Shown here: positions 24,837-33,921 of the stretch, in pieces
Numbering within the stretch: the first letter of the stretch is position 1
How the letters are laid out: the number at the start of each line of letters is the position of its first letter
From: Bacteroidota bacterium
GTDB taxonomy: Bacteria; Bacteroidota; Bacteroidia; B-17B0; Aurantibacillaceae
Assembly (NCBI GenBank): GCA_020403265.1
Contig: JADBXZ010000063.1
Location: 1-37,208, forward strand
Direction of reading: 5' to 3'
DNA length: 37,208 bases
Made by a program: the position numbers and the translations under genes
The notes under the pieces: model-generated
Databases searched by the model: none
What the model saw: only the letters and a program-made list of their open reading frames with translations
What the model was told of the DNA's origin: nothing

Positions 24837-26123
24837 ATGAAACAAACACTAGTCTTAATAAAAGTTTTACTTTGCTTGCTTGGTAGTGCTCAAAAAACTT
24901 ATACTAATATTGCTTTTTTTGGCGGTTATGCTCACTTAGGAAATGGAAGTATAATTGAAAGCAGTTTAATTCAAGTAAAAGGAACCAAAATTGAAAGCAT
25001 TCAAAGTACTGTTGGCATCAAGGTCAATCCTAAAGCTTATGATACTATTATTTATTTAGAAGGTAAGCACGTTTATCCTGCTTTTATAAATGTAAATAAT
25101 GTGCTTGGCTTACATGATGCTGAAGCTGTAAAAGCAACAAGAGATTTTTATGAAGTTGGAAATTTTAATCCACACATTCGAAGCTGCATCGCCTATAATA
25201 CAGACAATTATATTGTGCCAACAGTAAAAACAAATGGTGTTTTATATACTCAAGTTACTCCAAGAGGCGGTGTCATTTCTGGCTCATCAAGTATTATGGC
25301 GCTTGAGGGTTGGAATTGGGAGGATGCTCTGCTTAAATCAGATGACGGGATACATTTAAATTTTCCTAAATTAGTAGAAAAGCGTTGGAGTGAAGATGAG
25401 GTTGTTACTAATGCTACTAATAAAAGATATACCGAGGAAATGAATAATTTGAATAAGTTTTTTACCGAAGCTTATGCCTATTTTAATGAATTAAATCCGA
25501 GTGAAAAAAATATTCGTTTCGAAGCCATGAAGCCAATATTCAGTGGTGCAAGTAATTTATATATTCATACAGATAAAGCTAAAGATATCCTAACAGCAAT
25601 TAACTTTTCCAAAAAGCATAAAGTTTCTAAAATCGTTGTGGTTGGCGGTAAAGAGGCTTATAAGGTTACAAGTGATTTAAAATTAAATAAAGTTCCTGTC
25701 ATACTCAATCGCGTGAATGATTTGCCAGATTCACCTGACGAAGACATTGATTTGATAAATCAACTTGCCGCCAGATTGATAAAAGACTCAATATTATTTT
25801 GTTTTCAGATGGAAGGGGACATGGAAGCTATGCAGAGCCGTAATTTGCCATTTAATGCCGGCGTAGCTGTGGCTAATGGACTTGACAAGGAAATGGCAAT
25901 TAGTGCACTTAGTTTAAATACGGCAAAAATTCTTGGAATTGACAAATTAGTTGGAAGTTTAGAAGCTGGAAAATTAGCTACTTTTTTCATTAGTGAAGGA
26001 GATGCGCTTGATATTAAATCACATAACATTGTTTTAGCTTATATTGGTGGCAAGCCGGTTAATTTAATCAATCGACAGTTTGAACTTTATCAAAAATATA
26101 AAAATAAGTACGGGGTAAAATAG
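24837..26123 (+). CDS. Secreted amidohydrolase-like protein lacking metal ligands
   Basis: The 428-residue protein has a signal peptide (to about 19, LLGSAQ). It has an amidohydrolase outline: the N-terminal beta part, the position of the first metal motif occupied by PAFINVNNVLGLHD, and the closing ISALSLNTAKILGIDKLVGSLEAGKLATFFISEGDAL. The usual HxH is gone, so catalysis is doubtful. Its sequence is similar in style to the N-terminal half of the protein encoded 11 bases upstream. The two are probably co-transcribed and may form a complex in which only one of three modules is active. This is inference from motifs and adjacency. Confidence 0.7.
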   Translation: MKQTLVLIKVLLCLLGSAQKTYTNIAFFGGYAHLGNGSIIESSLIQVKGTKIESIQSTVGIKVNPKAYDTIIYLEGKHVYPAFINVNNVLGLHDAEAVKATRDFYEVGNFNPHIRSCIAYNTDNYIVPTVKTNGVLYTQVTPRGGVISGSSSIMALEGWNWEDALLKSDDGIHLNFPKLVEKRWSEDEVVTNATNKRYTEEMNNLNKFFTEAYAYFNELNPSEKNIRFEAMKPIFSGASNLYIHTDKAKDILTAINFSKKHKVSKIVVVGGKEAYKVTSDLKLNKVPVILNRVNDLPDSPDEDIDLINQLAARLIKDSILFCFQMEGDMEAMQSRNLPFNAGVAVANGLDKEMAISALSLNTAKILGIDKLVGSLEAGKLATFFISEGDALDIKSHNIVLAYIGGKPVNLINRQFELYQKYKNKYGVK

Positions 26124-26146
26124 TTAATTATTTATTTGGGGAGATT

Positions 26147-27673
26147 TTAGTTTAGTTTGTAAATGAAGGCTGTTTGATTGTCGTTAAGAGGATTTAGCCA
26201 GAACAATGTTTTGTCAAGCAAACTTGGTTCAATCGTTGCTTCATACCTTAAATCCGGAAAATTTTTCTTCATGGCTGCTACACGCGATTCAATATTTTCA
26301 GCCTGCATAAAAATAACATAGTTAGGTTTTGGTTGAAGGCTTGTTTGATTGTAATATACCAAGGCGCTATCTGCATTATAATTTTTATTTATTCCACAAA
26401 CGCTAAACCATTTACCAAAATAAAACAATGGTGGCATTAAATAATCATTTTCTTTATTGCTGTCTTCAATAAAAAAAGTGGTGCAATCTGTTTTTTTACT
26501 CAAATAATAAACACTTTCTACCCTATGTCTTTTACCGTAGGAAGGACTTAAAAACAAAAGCAAAATGCAATTTAAAATTATAACAAACCACTTACTCACC
26601 GTAACGAGTTTAGGCGATAATTTTAGCTTATAATTTTCATATAACATAAATGCACCAATGGTGCCGCTTATAATAAGCAAAGGAAAGATGGTAAGTACAA
26701 AGCGTTCTTGTTTATTCGGGAAGTAAGTGTGAAAGGCTAGATAAACAAACACACTCCAAAATATAATAATTGTTTTTTTGTATGAATAAAAGTAACCATA
26801 GAATAAAGCAAAACTCAGGGGAGGAATTAACAGACCAAAAATTAAATCAAAATACATATGCCAATTATTGGTGCCGTATACACCTGCATTATCAATGTTA
26901 TACTGAATATAACTTAAAAATTCTGCGAACGGTTTATTCCATAAAATAAAATCAACCAGCCCACAAGTGATAAAAATGGTTAACAAAAACCCAAACCCTA
27001 AAGCAAGTAATTGTTTGAATGGTGTTTTTAATATTAATAAGGAAATGCCTACTCCTGCTAACATAAATATAACTTGAAACCTTATACTGAATGCCACACC
27101 AAAAAGAATGCCTGCGAATAGAAAATTTTTGTAGTTTATTTCTTTCACTAATAACCATATACCCCACATAAATGCCGGGAGGCAAACAAATTCTGCAAGG
27201 TTTCGTACACTTACAAACGGCATAAACCAATATAAACCCAATAATAAAGCTACATAGATGGCAGTTTTTTGATTACTTAGTTTTTCGGCAATTAAATAAC
27301 CAAATTTTACTATAAGTAAACTCCAAGCGGCATGAATAAATCTTACCATCAGCATTTTCATTTGAGGATCATTTATGGCCAATATTTTGAATACCTTAAA
27401 AACAAAATATTGCAGTCCTACATAAAACAACGGATGACCGGATGGTTGCCTATTAGGGTCTTCTTCACTTGGAAGCCAATAGTTGTAATCAAAATTATCT
27501 ACCCAACTTTGCGAGGATTCGATAATTAAAAAATGATCGTCATGGAAACCAAAACCTTTACTGAAAAAAACAGAGATTAATCTTACTAGTGCTGATAAAA
27601 TTAAAATTTGTTGTATCGGACTAAACTTATTTTTAAAATATTGAATTAGATTTTTCAACTTATTTTTGAGCAT
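26147..27673 (-). CDS. Multi-pass membrane glycosyltransferase, GT22-like
   Basis: The product has 508 residues and about ten membrane helices. The acidic pair in GFGFHDDHFLIIE near residue 40 lies in the first external loop, where GT-C transferases place their catalytic Asp. The motif NKQERFVLTIFPLL (about 320) matches the HKExRF signature of the GT22 mannosyltransferase family. It likely transfers a sugar from a polyprenyl-phosphate donor on the periplasmic side. A soluble domain follows the last helix (about 380-508). It overlaps lptG by 14 bases on the same strand, so it is in the tgt-lptG operon. A link to lipopolysaccharide or glycolipid assembly is inferred. Confidence 0.75.
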   Translation of the reverse strand: MLKNKLKNLIQYFKNKFSPIQQILILSALVRLISVFFSKGFGFHDDHFLIIESSQSWVDNFDYNYWLPSEEDPNRQPSGHPLFYVGLQYFVFKVFKILAINDPQMKMLMVRFIHAAWSLLIVKFGYLIAEKLSNQKTAIYVALLLGLYWFMPFVSVRNLAEFVCLPAFMWGIWLLVKEINYKNFLFAGILFGVAFSIRFQVIFMLAGVGISLLILKTPFKQLLALGFGFLLTIFITCGLVDFILWNKPFAEFLSYIQYNIDNAGVYGTNNWHMYFDLIFGLLIPPLSFALFYGYFYSYKKTIIIFWSVFVYLAFHTYFPNKQERFVLTIFPLLIISGTIGAFMLYENYKLKLSPKLVTVSKWFVIILNCILLLFLSPSYGKRHRVESVYYLSKKTDCTTFFIEDSNKENDYLMPPLFYFGKWFSVCGINKNYNADSALVYYNQTSLQPKPNYVIFMQAENIESRVAAMKKNFPDLRYEATIEPSLLDKTLFWLNPLNDNQTAFIYKLN

Positions 27674-28778
27674 TAGAATAAAAGTAAAAAGCTATTGCTG
27701 AAAAAATCAGATTTGGTATCCAAACAGCAATTAAAGGTGGTGCAAAACCTGTTTTAGCAATTGTTGTAAATACATACATGAGCATAATATAAATACTGCT
27801 TAAAAATAAACCTAATGCAATTTGAATACCTACACCGCCTCTAACTTTTTTTGAAGAAACACACACACCTATCATTGTTAAAATAAATGTTGCAAATGGA
27901 AACGAGGTTCGTCGGTATGATTCTACTTCATAAACTGCAACCATATCAGATCCTTTGAGCGTTTCTTTTTGGATGTAATCTTTAAGTTCCCAATAATTCA
28001 TAGTTTCGATTTTACTTTCATATCGCCACATTTCTTCCGGAGTAAACGGAATACTAATTGTTTTTGTTGTTGTAAATACTGCAGTTTGCCTGTATAAAGG
28101 CTTTTGATTTTTTAGGGTGTCAAGGTTATTCTGTACAATTAATCTTCTTTCATAAACATTAGACATTATCCAGTTTTTATTTACACTATCCCATACCATA
28201 TCATTACAACTCAGATAGTAAATTTGTTTGTTATTAACTATTTCTTCAATACTAACTTTGTAGGCAGTATTAATGCGATTATCATAACTTTCTAAATATA
28301 ATAGTTTATTAGCTCCAATTTTTTTATGTATATTTTGAGCATCACTGCTGTAGCCATTATTAATGTATTTATCTTCGAAGCCAATTTTAATTTCAAATGC
28401 CTTTGGGATAACAAAATGATTTAAGGCTAGAGATGTTAAACCAATAAGCGCAGCGCCAATGATGTAAGGACGCAATATCCTGTTAAAACTCGTTCCACTG
28501 GATAAGATCGCAATAAACTCACTTTGATGCGCCATTTTAGAAGTAAAAAACACAACAGAAATGAATGTAAACATTGGGCTGAAATAATTTCCGTAATATG
28601 GCAGAAACATCAGATAGTAATCGAAAACAATTTCATTAAGTGGTATTTGTTTTGTTGTAAACGTGCTTAATTTTTCTTTGATATCAAAAACTATAAAAAT
28701 TAAAAGTATAAGCGAAATTGAAAAAACGAATGTTTTAATAAATTTCCCTAGAATATATCTGTCAAGTATTTTAAGCAT
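27660..28778 (-). CDS. lptG: LPS export permease, LptG/LptF family
   Basis: The product is 372 residues. It has three membrane helices in the N-terminal third (about 12-32, 55-78, 100-125), a periplasmic beta-jellyroll-like part (about 140-265), and three more at the C-terminal end (about 285-365). This is the YjgP/YjgQ pattern of the LptFG transmembrane pair that extracts lipopolysaccharide with LptB. Typical pieces are LDRYILGKFIKTF at the start and EFIAILSSGTSFNRILRPYI, the coupling region. In Bacteroidota it commonly follows tgt, as here with 5 bases between. LptG is favoured over LptF by this context. Its partner gene is not in the window. Confidence 0.85.
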   Translation of the reverse strand: MLKILDRYILGKFIKTFVFSISLILLIFIVFDIKEKLSTFTTKQIPLNEIVFDYYLMFLPYYGNYFSPMFTFISVVFFTSKMAHQSEFIAILSSGTSFNRILRPYIIGAALIGLTSLALNHFVIPKAFEIKIGFEDKYINNGYSSDAQNIHKKIGANKLLYLESYDNRINTAYKVSIEEIVNNKQIYYLSCNDMVWDSVNKNWIMSNVYERRLIVQNNLDTLKNQKPLYRQTAVFTTTKTISIPFTPEEMWRYESKIETMNYWELKDYIQKETLKGSDMVAVYEVESYRRTSFPFATFILTMIGVCVSSKKVRGGVGIQIALGLFLSSIYIMLMYVFTTIAKTGFAPPLIAVWIPNLIFSAIAFYFYSNAQK

Positions 28779-28783
28779 TTATA

Positions 28784-29914
28784 CTAAAGTCGTTCAATTA
28801 GTTTTTTAACCATTATGTTTTTCCATTCATAAAAGGTTCCATCTATAATTTTTTCTCTTGCTGATTTTACAAGCCATAGGTAGAATGCTAAATTGTGAAC
28901 GCTTGCAATTTGAGCAGCAAGCAGTTCATTGCATGTTACTAAATGCCTTAAGTAGGCCTTTGAATATGCTTTATCAACAACACTTGTACCATTAGGGTCT
29001 AATTCTGAAAAATCATTTTTCCATTTTTCATTTTTAATATTTATTATCCCTTCCGATGTAAAAAGAAGGCCATGTCTCGCATTCCGCGTTGGCATCACAC
29101 AGTCAAACATGTCAATTCCTAGGGCGATGCATTCTAGTATATTCACCGGTGTACCTACCCCCATTAAATACCTTGGTTTATCAGTTGGCAAAATATCTGT
29201 AACTAAATTCGTCATCTCATACATTTCTTCAGCAGGTTCACCAACACTTAAACCACCAATAGCATTACCAATTCTATTTTTAGATGCAATATATTCTGCA
29301 CTTTTCATCCGCAAATCTTTGTAAGTACTGCCTTGCACTATAGGAAACAATGCCTGTTCGTATCCATACGTAAACGGCGTCGAATCAAACCTGGCGATAC
29401 ATCTATCTAGCCAACGATGAGTTAAGCTTAAACTGTTTTTGGCATAATTATAATCGCAGGGGTAAGGTGTGCATTCATCAAAGGCCATAATTATATCCGC
29501 ACCAATACTTTTTTGTATGTCCATTACATTTTCAGGACTAAAAAAATGTTTGCTTCCATCAATGTGGCTTTTAAAAATAGCACCTTCTTCCGTTAACTTA
29601 CGTTGATGAGATAACGAAAAGATTTGATAGCCGCCACTATCAGTTAGAATTGGGTAGTCCCAGCCATTAAATTTATGTAAACCACCGGCTTTTTCAATGG
29701 TTTGAATGCCGGGTCTTAAATAAAGGTGATAGGTGTTACCTAAAATTATTTGTGCTTTTATGTCATTTTTAAGTTCGTGTTGATGTACTCCTTTAACGGT
29801 GCCGGCCGTACCAACAGGCATAAATATTGGAGTTTGTATGCTGCCGTGATCGGTTTGAAATTCTCCGGCTCTTGCTTTTGATTTTAAATCTGTATGTAAA
29901 AGATTAAATTTCAC
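28784..29914 (-). CDS. tgt: tRNA-guanine transglycosylase
   Basis: This cytosolic enzyme exchanges guanine 34 for preQ1 in tRNAs for Asp, Asn, His and Tyr, on the queuosine pathway. Its 376 residues are the normal length. Visible motifs: FMPVGTAGTVKGV near 31-43, LTDSGGYQIFSL near 90-101, MAFDECTPYPCDYN near 143-156, GNAIGGLSVGEP near 215-226, and FDCVMPTRNARHG near 267-279. Near the C-terminus the zinc site normally reads CxCxxC followed by His. Here the region before KAYLRHL is LDPNGTSVVDKAYS and has no cysteine, while the His in IASVHNLAFYLW stays. It is the first gene of the tgt-lptG-GT22 run. Confidence 0.94.
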   Translation of the reverse strand: MKFNLLHTDLKSKARAGEFQTDHGSIQTPIFMPVGTAGTVKGVHQHELKNDIKAQIILGNTYHLYLRPGIQTIEKAGGLHKFNGWDYPILTDSGGYQIFSLSHQRKLTEEGAIFKSHIDGSKHFFSPENVMDIQKSIGADIIMAFDECTPYPCDYNYAKNSLSLTHRWLDRCIARFDSTPFTYGYEQALFPIVQGSTYKDLRMKSAEYIASKNRIGNAIGGLSVGEPAEEMYEMTNLVTDILPTDKPRYLMGVGTPVNILECIALGIDMFDCVMPTRNARHGLLFTSEGIINIKNEKWKNDFSELDPNGTSVVDKAYSKAYLRHLVTCNELLAAQIASVHNLAFYLWLVKSAREKIIDGTFYEWKNIMVKKLIERL

Positions 29915-29975
29915 GATGGTAAAGATAGCGCTATGTCTTTTAGTAGTGTATTAAAATTGTTTAAAATCATGTAGT

Positions 29976-30638
29976 TTATAAATTTGTTTGAAGAAATATC
30001 AATAATTCTTTCATATTTTTCACTTTTTGCTCAGCAATACTCCATTGTAATTTATTATAATTTTTTTCGTCTGGTATTGCGATTACCTTCATACCTGCGG
30101 CCATGCCTGCAATTACACCATTAATAGAATCTTCTATAACAAAACAGCGTGACGGTAGGCAATTGAGATCTTCTGCACAACTTAAATAAACTTCCGGGTG
30201 AGGTTTACCGAATTTTAAATGTTCGGCTGATTTTACAGATTGAAAATAAGAAGCTATATTTAAATACTTGAGGATGAAGTTCATTAATTTCTCATTAGAC
30301 GAAGTAGCCAATCCAATTTTTATTTGCTCTTTCTTCAATAAACTTAACACCTCCAAAACGCCGTTAATAGGCTTTCCTTTTAATTTGATTAAACCAATTA
30401 AATCGTCTATAACTTCTTGTTCAAATAGTTTAGGATTTGTTTTTGTTTCCTTGAAATGATTAAACCATATTTTGATGACTTCATCAAAGCGCTTACCGGT
30501 GGTTTTTATACAATCTTCCTCTGTGAAAGTATAGCCAAGCTTAGTAAAACCATTTATCATGGCTTCTCTCCAAAGCGGTTCGCTATCAATCAATACACCA
30601 TCCATATCAAAGATTACCGCGTCAAACTTACGTTTCAT
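29976..30638 (-). CDS. HAD-family sugar phosphatase / beta-phosphoglucomutase-like hydrolase
   Basis: This soluble 220-residue enzyme has the HAD motifs. Motif I is FDMDGVLIDSEP (Asp11 nucleophile, Asp13 acid). Motif II is GLATSSNEK. The Lys is in KFGKPHPEVY. Motif IV is FVIEDSINGVIAG. The C1-type helical cap is at about 18-85. The sequence is closest in style to HxpB/YniC-type sugar phosphate phosphatases, but substrates in this group are broad and cannot be read from motifs. TATATTTG at 30664-30671 on the minus strand is a likely -7 element. It is divergent from the GT2 gene. Confidence 0.85.
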   Translation of the reverse strand: MKRKFDAVIFDMDGVLIDSEPLWREAMINGFTKLGYTFTEEDCIKTTGKRFDEVIKIWFNHFKETKTNPKLFEQEVIDDLIGLIKLKGKPINGVLEVLSLLKKEQIKIGLATSSNEKLMNFILKYLNIASYFQSVKSAEHLKFGKPHPEVYLSCAEDLNCLPSRCFVIEDSINGVIAGMAAGMKVIAIPDEKNYNKLQWSIAEQKVKNMKELLIFLQTNL

Positions 30639-30709
30639 TGTTAATTAGTTTGTTAAGTATTTACAAATATATTCTTAAATCACGTTTGTTGTAGGTTTAA
30701 CTTTACAAA

Positions 30710-31852
30710 ATGTATTTCCCGCAATTTCATACTATTGGTTTACCTGAAATATATACAATTTTGGCAAGTATCGGTTTGGTTGTTATTGCAATTCACTATT
30801 TCCGGAATTTTGGTGTATTTTCCTTTTATAAAAAAGATCATATGGAGGAAAATTCCGAAGACAAACCTATTAGTGTCATTATTTGTGCAAGAAATGAAGA
30901 TGAGAATCTAACAGAATTTTTACCAAAGGTTTTAACGCAAAATTACCCAAATTTCGAAGTAATTGTTGTAAATGATTGTAGTTATGACAATACTGATACA
31001 GTAATTGAAGAGTTTTCTAAGATATTCCCAAACCTAAAAAAGGCAACAATAAAAGAAGATGATTACTACAAACACGGCAAAAAATTTGCTATGCTTGTGG
31101 GAATTAAAAAAGCTTCACACGACAATTTAGTCTTTACTGATGCTGATTGTTTTCCAGCAAGCGAAAATTGGCTGGCAGAAATGGCTAAAGGATTCACGCC
31201 TTCAAAAAAAGTAATTTTAGGTTATGGCGCCTACCAAAAACAAGCCGGTTTTTTAAACAAACTTATTCGATATGATAGTTTTATCATTGCAGTTCAGTAT
31301 CTAAGTGCTGCTATCCAGAATAAACCATACATGGGTGTAGGCAGAAATTTAGCTTATAGTAAAGAGCTTTTCTTTCAAATGAAGGGTTTTTCAACACATT
31401 ATCATATTAATTCCGGCGATGATGATTTATTTGTCAATACTGCCGCAACAAAATCAAATACTAATATTTCGGCAAATATTAATTCAATAACTTATTCTAA
31501 GCCTAAATCAAGGTTCAAAGAATGGAGTCTGCAAAAGGCACGTCATCTTACAACTGCTCCTCATTATACAACCGAATCTAAATCAAGATTATTTTATATT
31601 TTCTTCGCACAATATTTTTTCTATATCAGTCTTATTCCTTTGTTATTCCAAATAAACACACTAGTAACGTTTGGCATTATTTTTTTCATTAAAACCATTT
31701 TGTTTCTAATATGTCTCAATAAAGCATCCAAAAAACTAGGCGAATCAGATTTGTTAATAAGAGGAATAATACTTGAGTTGCTTATGTTGTTTATTTATCC
31801 TATATTTCAACTAGCTAAACTAAGATATAAGCCGGCAAAGTGGACGAATTAA
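30710..31852 (+). CDS. Membrane glycosyltransferase family 2
   Basis: The product has 380 residues. One N-terminal membrane helix (about 12-30) is followed by a GT-A catalytic domain (about 50-280) and two to three C-terminal membrane helices (about 295-370). Catalytic signatures: SVIICARNEDENL at the start, VVNDCSYDNT, the FTDADCF metal-binding DxD-like motif, NSGDDDLFV as the second acidic motif, and a QKARH motif in place of QxxRW. It adds sugars from nucleotide donors to a lipid or polysaccharide; the acceptor is unknown. Its end overlaps the sigma factor gene by 13 bases. Confidence 0.85.
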   Translation: MYFPQFHTIGLPEIYTILASIGLVVIAIHYFRNFGVFSFYKKDHMEENSEDKPISVIICARNEDENLTEFLPKVLTQNYPNFEVIVVNDCSYDNTDTVIEEFSKIFPNLKKATIKEDDYYKHGKKFAMLVGIKKASHDNLVFTDADCFPASENWLAEMAKGFTPSKKVILGYGAYQKQAGFLNKLIRYDSFIIAVQYLSAAIQNKPYMGVGRNLAYSKELFFQMKGFSTHYHINSGDDDLFVNTAATKSNTNISANINSITYSKPKSRFKEWSLQKARHLTTAPHYTTESKSRLFYIFFAQYFFYISLIPLLFQINTLVTFGIIFFIKTILFLICLNKASKKLGESDLLIRGIILELLMLFIYPIFQLAKLRYKPAKWTN

Positions 31853-32466
31853 ATGAAATAAATAATAATCTCTCAACAAAAGCCGTTTATGATTATAATC
31901 TGGTTAGGCAGGCTATTTCAGGTAATCAAAAAGCTTATGCGGAATTATTAAATCGTTACCGAGAAAGTGTTTACTATATGATGGTTAAAATGTGTAATAA
32001 TAAGGATGACGCAGAGGATTTAACCATTGAGGCTTTTGGTAGAGCATTTAAAAAATTGGAACAGTATAGCCCTGATTATGCCTTTAGCACTTGGTTATTT
32101 AAAATCGCAAGTAATAATGCTATTGATTTTATTAGAAAGAAAAAGCAAGCAATGTTATTTAGCTTAGACAATAAAACTAATGTTCATGATAGCGATTCAG
32201 AAAATCACTCTGCAAATTTAAAGGCAAATAGTCTAGATCCGGAGGAGCACTATATTCGAAAACAAAAAATTGATACCGTTCGCTTGATTGTTGATAAGAT
32301 GAAACCAAAATATAAAGAAATGGTGGAATTATTTTATTTTCAGGAAATGAGTCATGAAGAAATTTCCAAAAAATTAGACTTACCTATTGGTACAATTAAG
32401 GCACAATTGTTTAGAGCACGAGATTTGTTGTTTGCAGCATTAAAAGAAAAAGGTACAAATTTGTAA
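31840..32466 (+). CDS. ECF-type sigma-70 family factor
   Basis: The product is 208 residues from a GTG inside the preceding gene. Region 2 (about 25-105) contains DAEDLTIEAFGRAFKKLEQY and FSTWLFKIASNNAIDFIRKKK, which bind core polymerase and the -10 element. Region 4 (about 148-200) contains MSHEEISKKLDLPIGTIKAQLFRARDLL, the helix-turn-helix for -35 recognition. No anti-sigma factor gene is adjacent, unlike many ECF loci. Co-transcription with a glycosyltransferase and rsmG is suggested by the 13-base overlap and the zero gap. The regulon cannot be guessed from this locus. Confidence 0.9.
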   Translation: MDELNEINNNLSTKAVYDYNLVRQAISGNQKAYAELLNRYRESVYYMMVKMCNNKDDAEDLTIEAFGRAFKKLEQYSPDYAFSTWLFKIASNNAIDFIRKKKQAMLFSLDNKTNVHDSDSENHSANLKANSLDPEEHYIRKQKIDTVRLIVDKMKPKYKEMVELFYFQEMSHEEISKKLDLPIGTIKAQLFRARDLLFAALKEKGTNL

Positions 32467-33099
32467 TTGGAGATTATTTTAAAATATTTTCAAAATTTCA
32501 CCCCACAGCAACAGCAACAATTTGCTCAGTTACAAAAATTATATCAGTTTTGGAATGAGCAGATCAACGTAATTTCCAGAAAAGACATAGAATTTTTATA
32601 CGAACGTCATGTACTTCATTCATTAGGCATTGCAAAAGTTATTCAATTTAAAAATGGAACAGAGATTCTTGATGTTGGAACAGGCGGTGGTTTCCCTGGC
32701 ATACCATTAGCAATTGCTTACCCTGAGTGTAAGTTTGTTTTAGTTGATAGTATTGGAAAAAAAACAAAAGTGGTTAATGAAGTTGCCAGCGCTTTAGGAT
32801 TAAAAAACATTACAGCGATTCATTGCCGAGCAGAGGATGTTAAGCAGAAGTTTGATTTTATTGTGAGCAGAGCTGTTACTGAGTTTCCTGTCTTTTACAA
32901 TTGGGTTAAATTAAAGATTAATAAAGAAAATAAAAACAATTTAGGTAATGGAATATTATACTTAAAGGGCGGTGACCTGGAAAAGGAATTTGGACCATAT
33001 TTTTCAAAATCAGTCTTCTTTAATTTATCAGACTTTTTCCGTGAAGACTTTTTTGAAACTAAAAAAGTTGTTTACTATCGACTTAATAACGGGAATTAA
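32467..33099 (+). CDS. rsmG: 16S rRNA (guanine527-N7)-methyltransferase
   Basis: RsmG methylates G527 of 16S rRNA in the decoding region; loss is known to give low-level streptomycin resistance. Its 210 residues are the normal length. Motifs are the N-terminal FWNEQINVISRKD (about 29-41), YERHVLHSLGIA and the SAM-binding ILDVGTGGGFPGIPLAIAYP (about 68-87). FDFIVSRAV follows near 133. The start is a TTG directly after the sigma factor stop, with no earlier candidate. It ends overlapping the convergent DUF4197 gene by 4 bases. Confidence 0.93.
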   Translation: MEIILKYFQNFTPQQQQQFAQLQKLYQFWNEQINVISRKDIEFLYERHVLHSLGIAKVIQFKNGTEILDVGTGGGFPGIPLAIAYPECKFVLVDSIGKKTKVVNEVASALGLKNITAIHCRAEDVKQKFDFIVSRAVTEFPVFYNWVKLKINKENKNNLGNGILYLKGGDLEKEFGPYFSKSVFFNLSDFFREDFFETKKVVYYRLNNGN

Positions 33100-33851
33100 G
33101 ACCCAAATACCTTTTTTAGTAAATCACTTAACCTTGCCTTTGGATTTTTTCGAATGTTAATTTCCTCATCTGAAATTAAAATCATCAATCCATTAATGGC
33201 TCTTCTTGTCACGTAATCATCCAAATCAGGGTTTTGTTTTTTAACGCCTGGAAGTTTATTGTAGCTGGTTGCTAACGGATTCCAATAACTTGTTACCTTA
33301 ACAGAGTTAACAGCCTCTTTTACCACCGGTAAAAATTTGTCGTACAAAGGTTGACTGGTTGTTTTTCTTAAAAAGTTAGTTGCAGCTGTATCATTACCTT
33401 TTAATATCGCAAAACCGTCAGCTACACTCATATTGGTAATAGCATCAATAAAAACAGGCGCCGCTTTGAGCGCTGCCTGCTCTGCTGCTCGGTTCAAACT
33501 TGTTTCAAACTCATTTATTTTTTTAGTAAAACCCATTGTGGTTAACTTTGCTTTCATGTCTTTTGCCTCTTCCGGCCAAGGAATAAACAAACGTGTGTTT
33601 TTTAAAAAGCCATCTGTCTTTCCGGCAAGTGAAGAAGCGCTATTCGTTCCAACGCTTAAAGCTTCCTTTAAACCTCTAATAACCTCTTCATTGGTTAGTT
33701 TAGGGGCAGCACTTGTTGTTGATACAGCGTTTAATTTATCTTTAGTTACTTTTTCTAAACTGTCTTTTTTCTTCTGTAACTTATCCTTAAAAGATTGAGC
33801 TTGTGCTGTAAACAATGCACTAAGAAGGAATGTTATTAAAATACTCTTCAT
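33096..33851 (-). CDS. DUF4197 secreted protein
   Basis: The 251-residue product has a signal peptide (to about 19, FTAQAQ) and a short charged coil (about 20-45). A helical DUF4197 domain (about 52-250) contains EVIRGLKEALSVGTNSAS, RLFIPWPEEAKDMK, FAILKGNDTAATNFLR and DDYVTRRAINGLMILISDEE, all typical of the family. It should be periplasmic. Members are found widely in Gram-negative bacteria and have no assigned function. TAGTTTTG at 33864-33871 (minus strand) matches the -7 element. It is convergent with rsmG, sharing 4 bases. Confidence 0.9.
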   Translation of the reverse strand: MKSILITFLLSALFTAQAQSFKDKLQKKKDSLEKVTKDKLNAVSTTSAAPKLTNEEVIRGLKEALSVGTNSASSLAGKTDGFLKNTRLFIPWPEEAKDMKAKLTTMGFTKKINEFETSLNRAAEQAALKAAPVFIDAITNMSVADGFAILKGNDTAATNFLRKTTSQPLYDKFLPVVKEAVNSVKVTSYWNPLATSYNKLPGVKKQNPDLDDYVTRRAINGLMILISDEEINIRKNPKARLSDLLKKVFGS

Positions 33852-33921
33852 AATTTTCTTCTACAAAACTAACCTTTATTTAAAAACTTATCTATTACTT
33901 TAAACTTTTTTTAAATTATTT

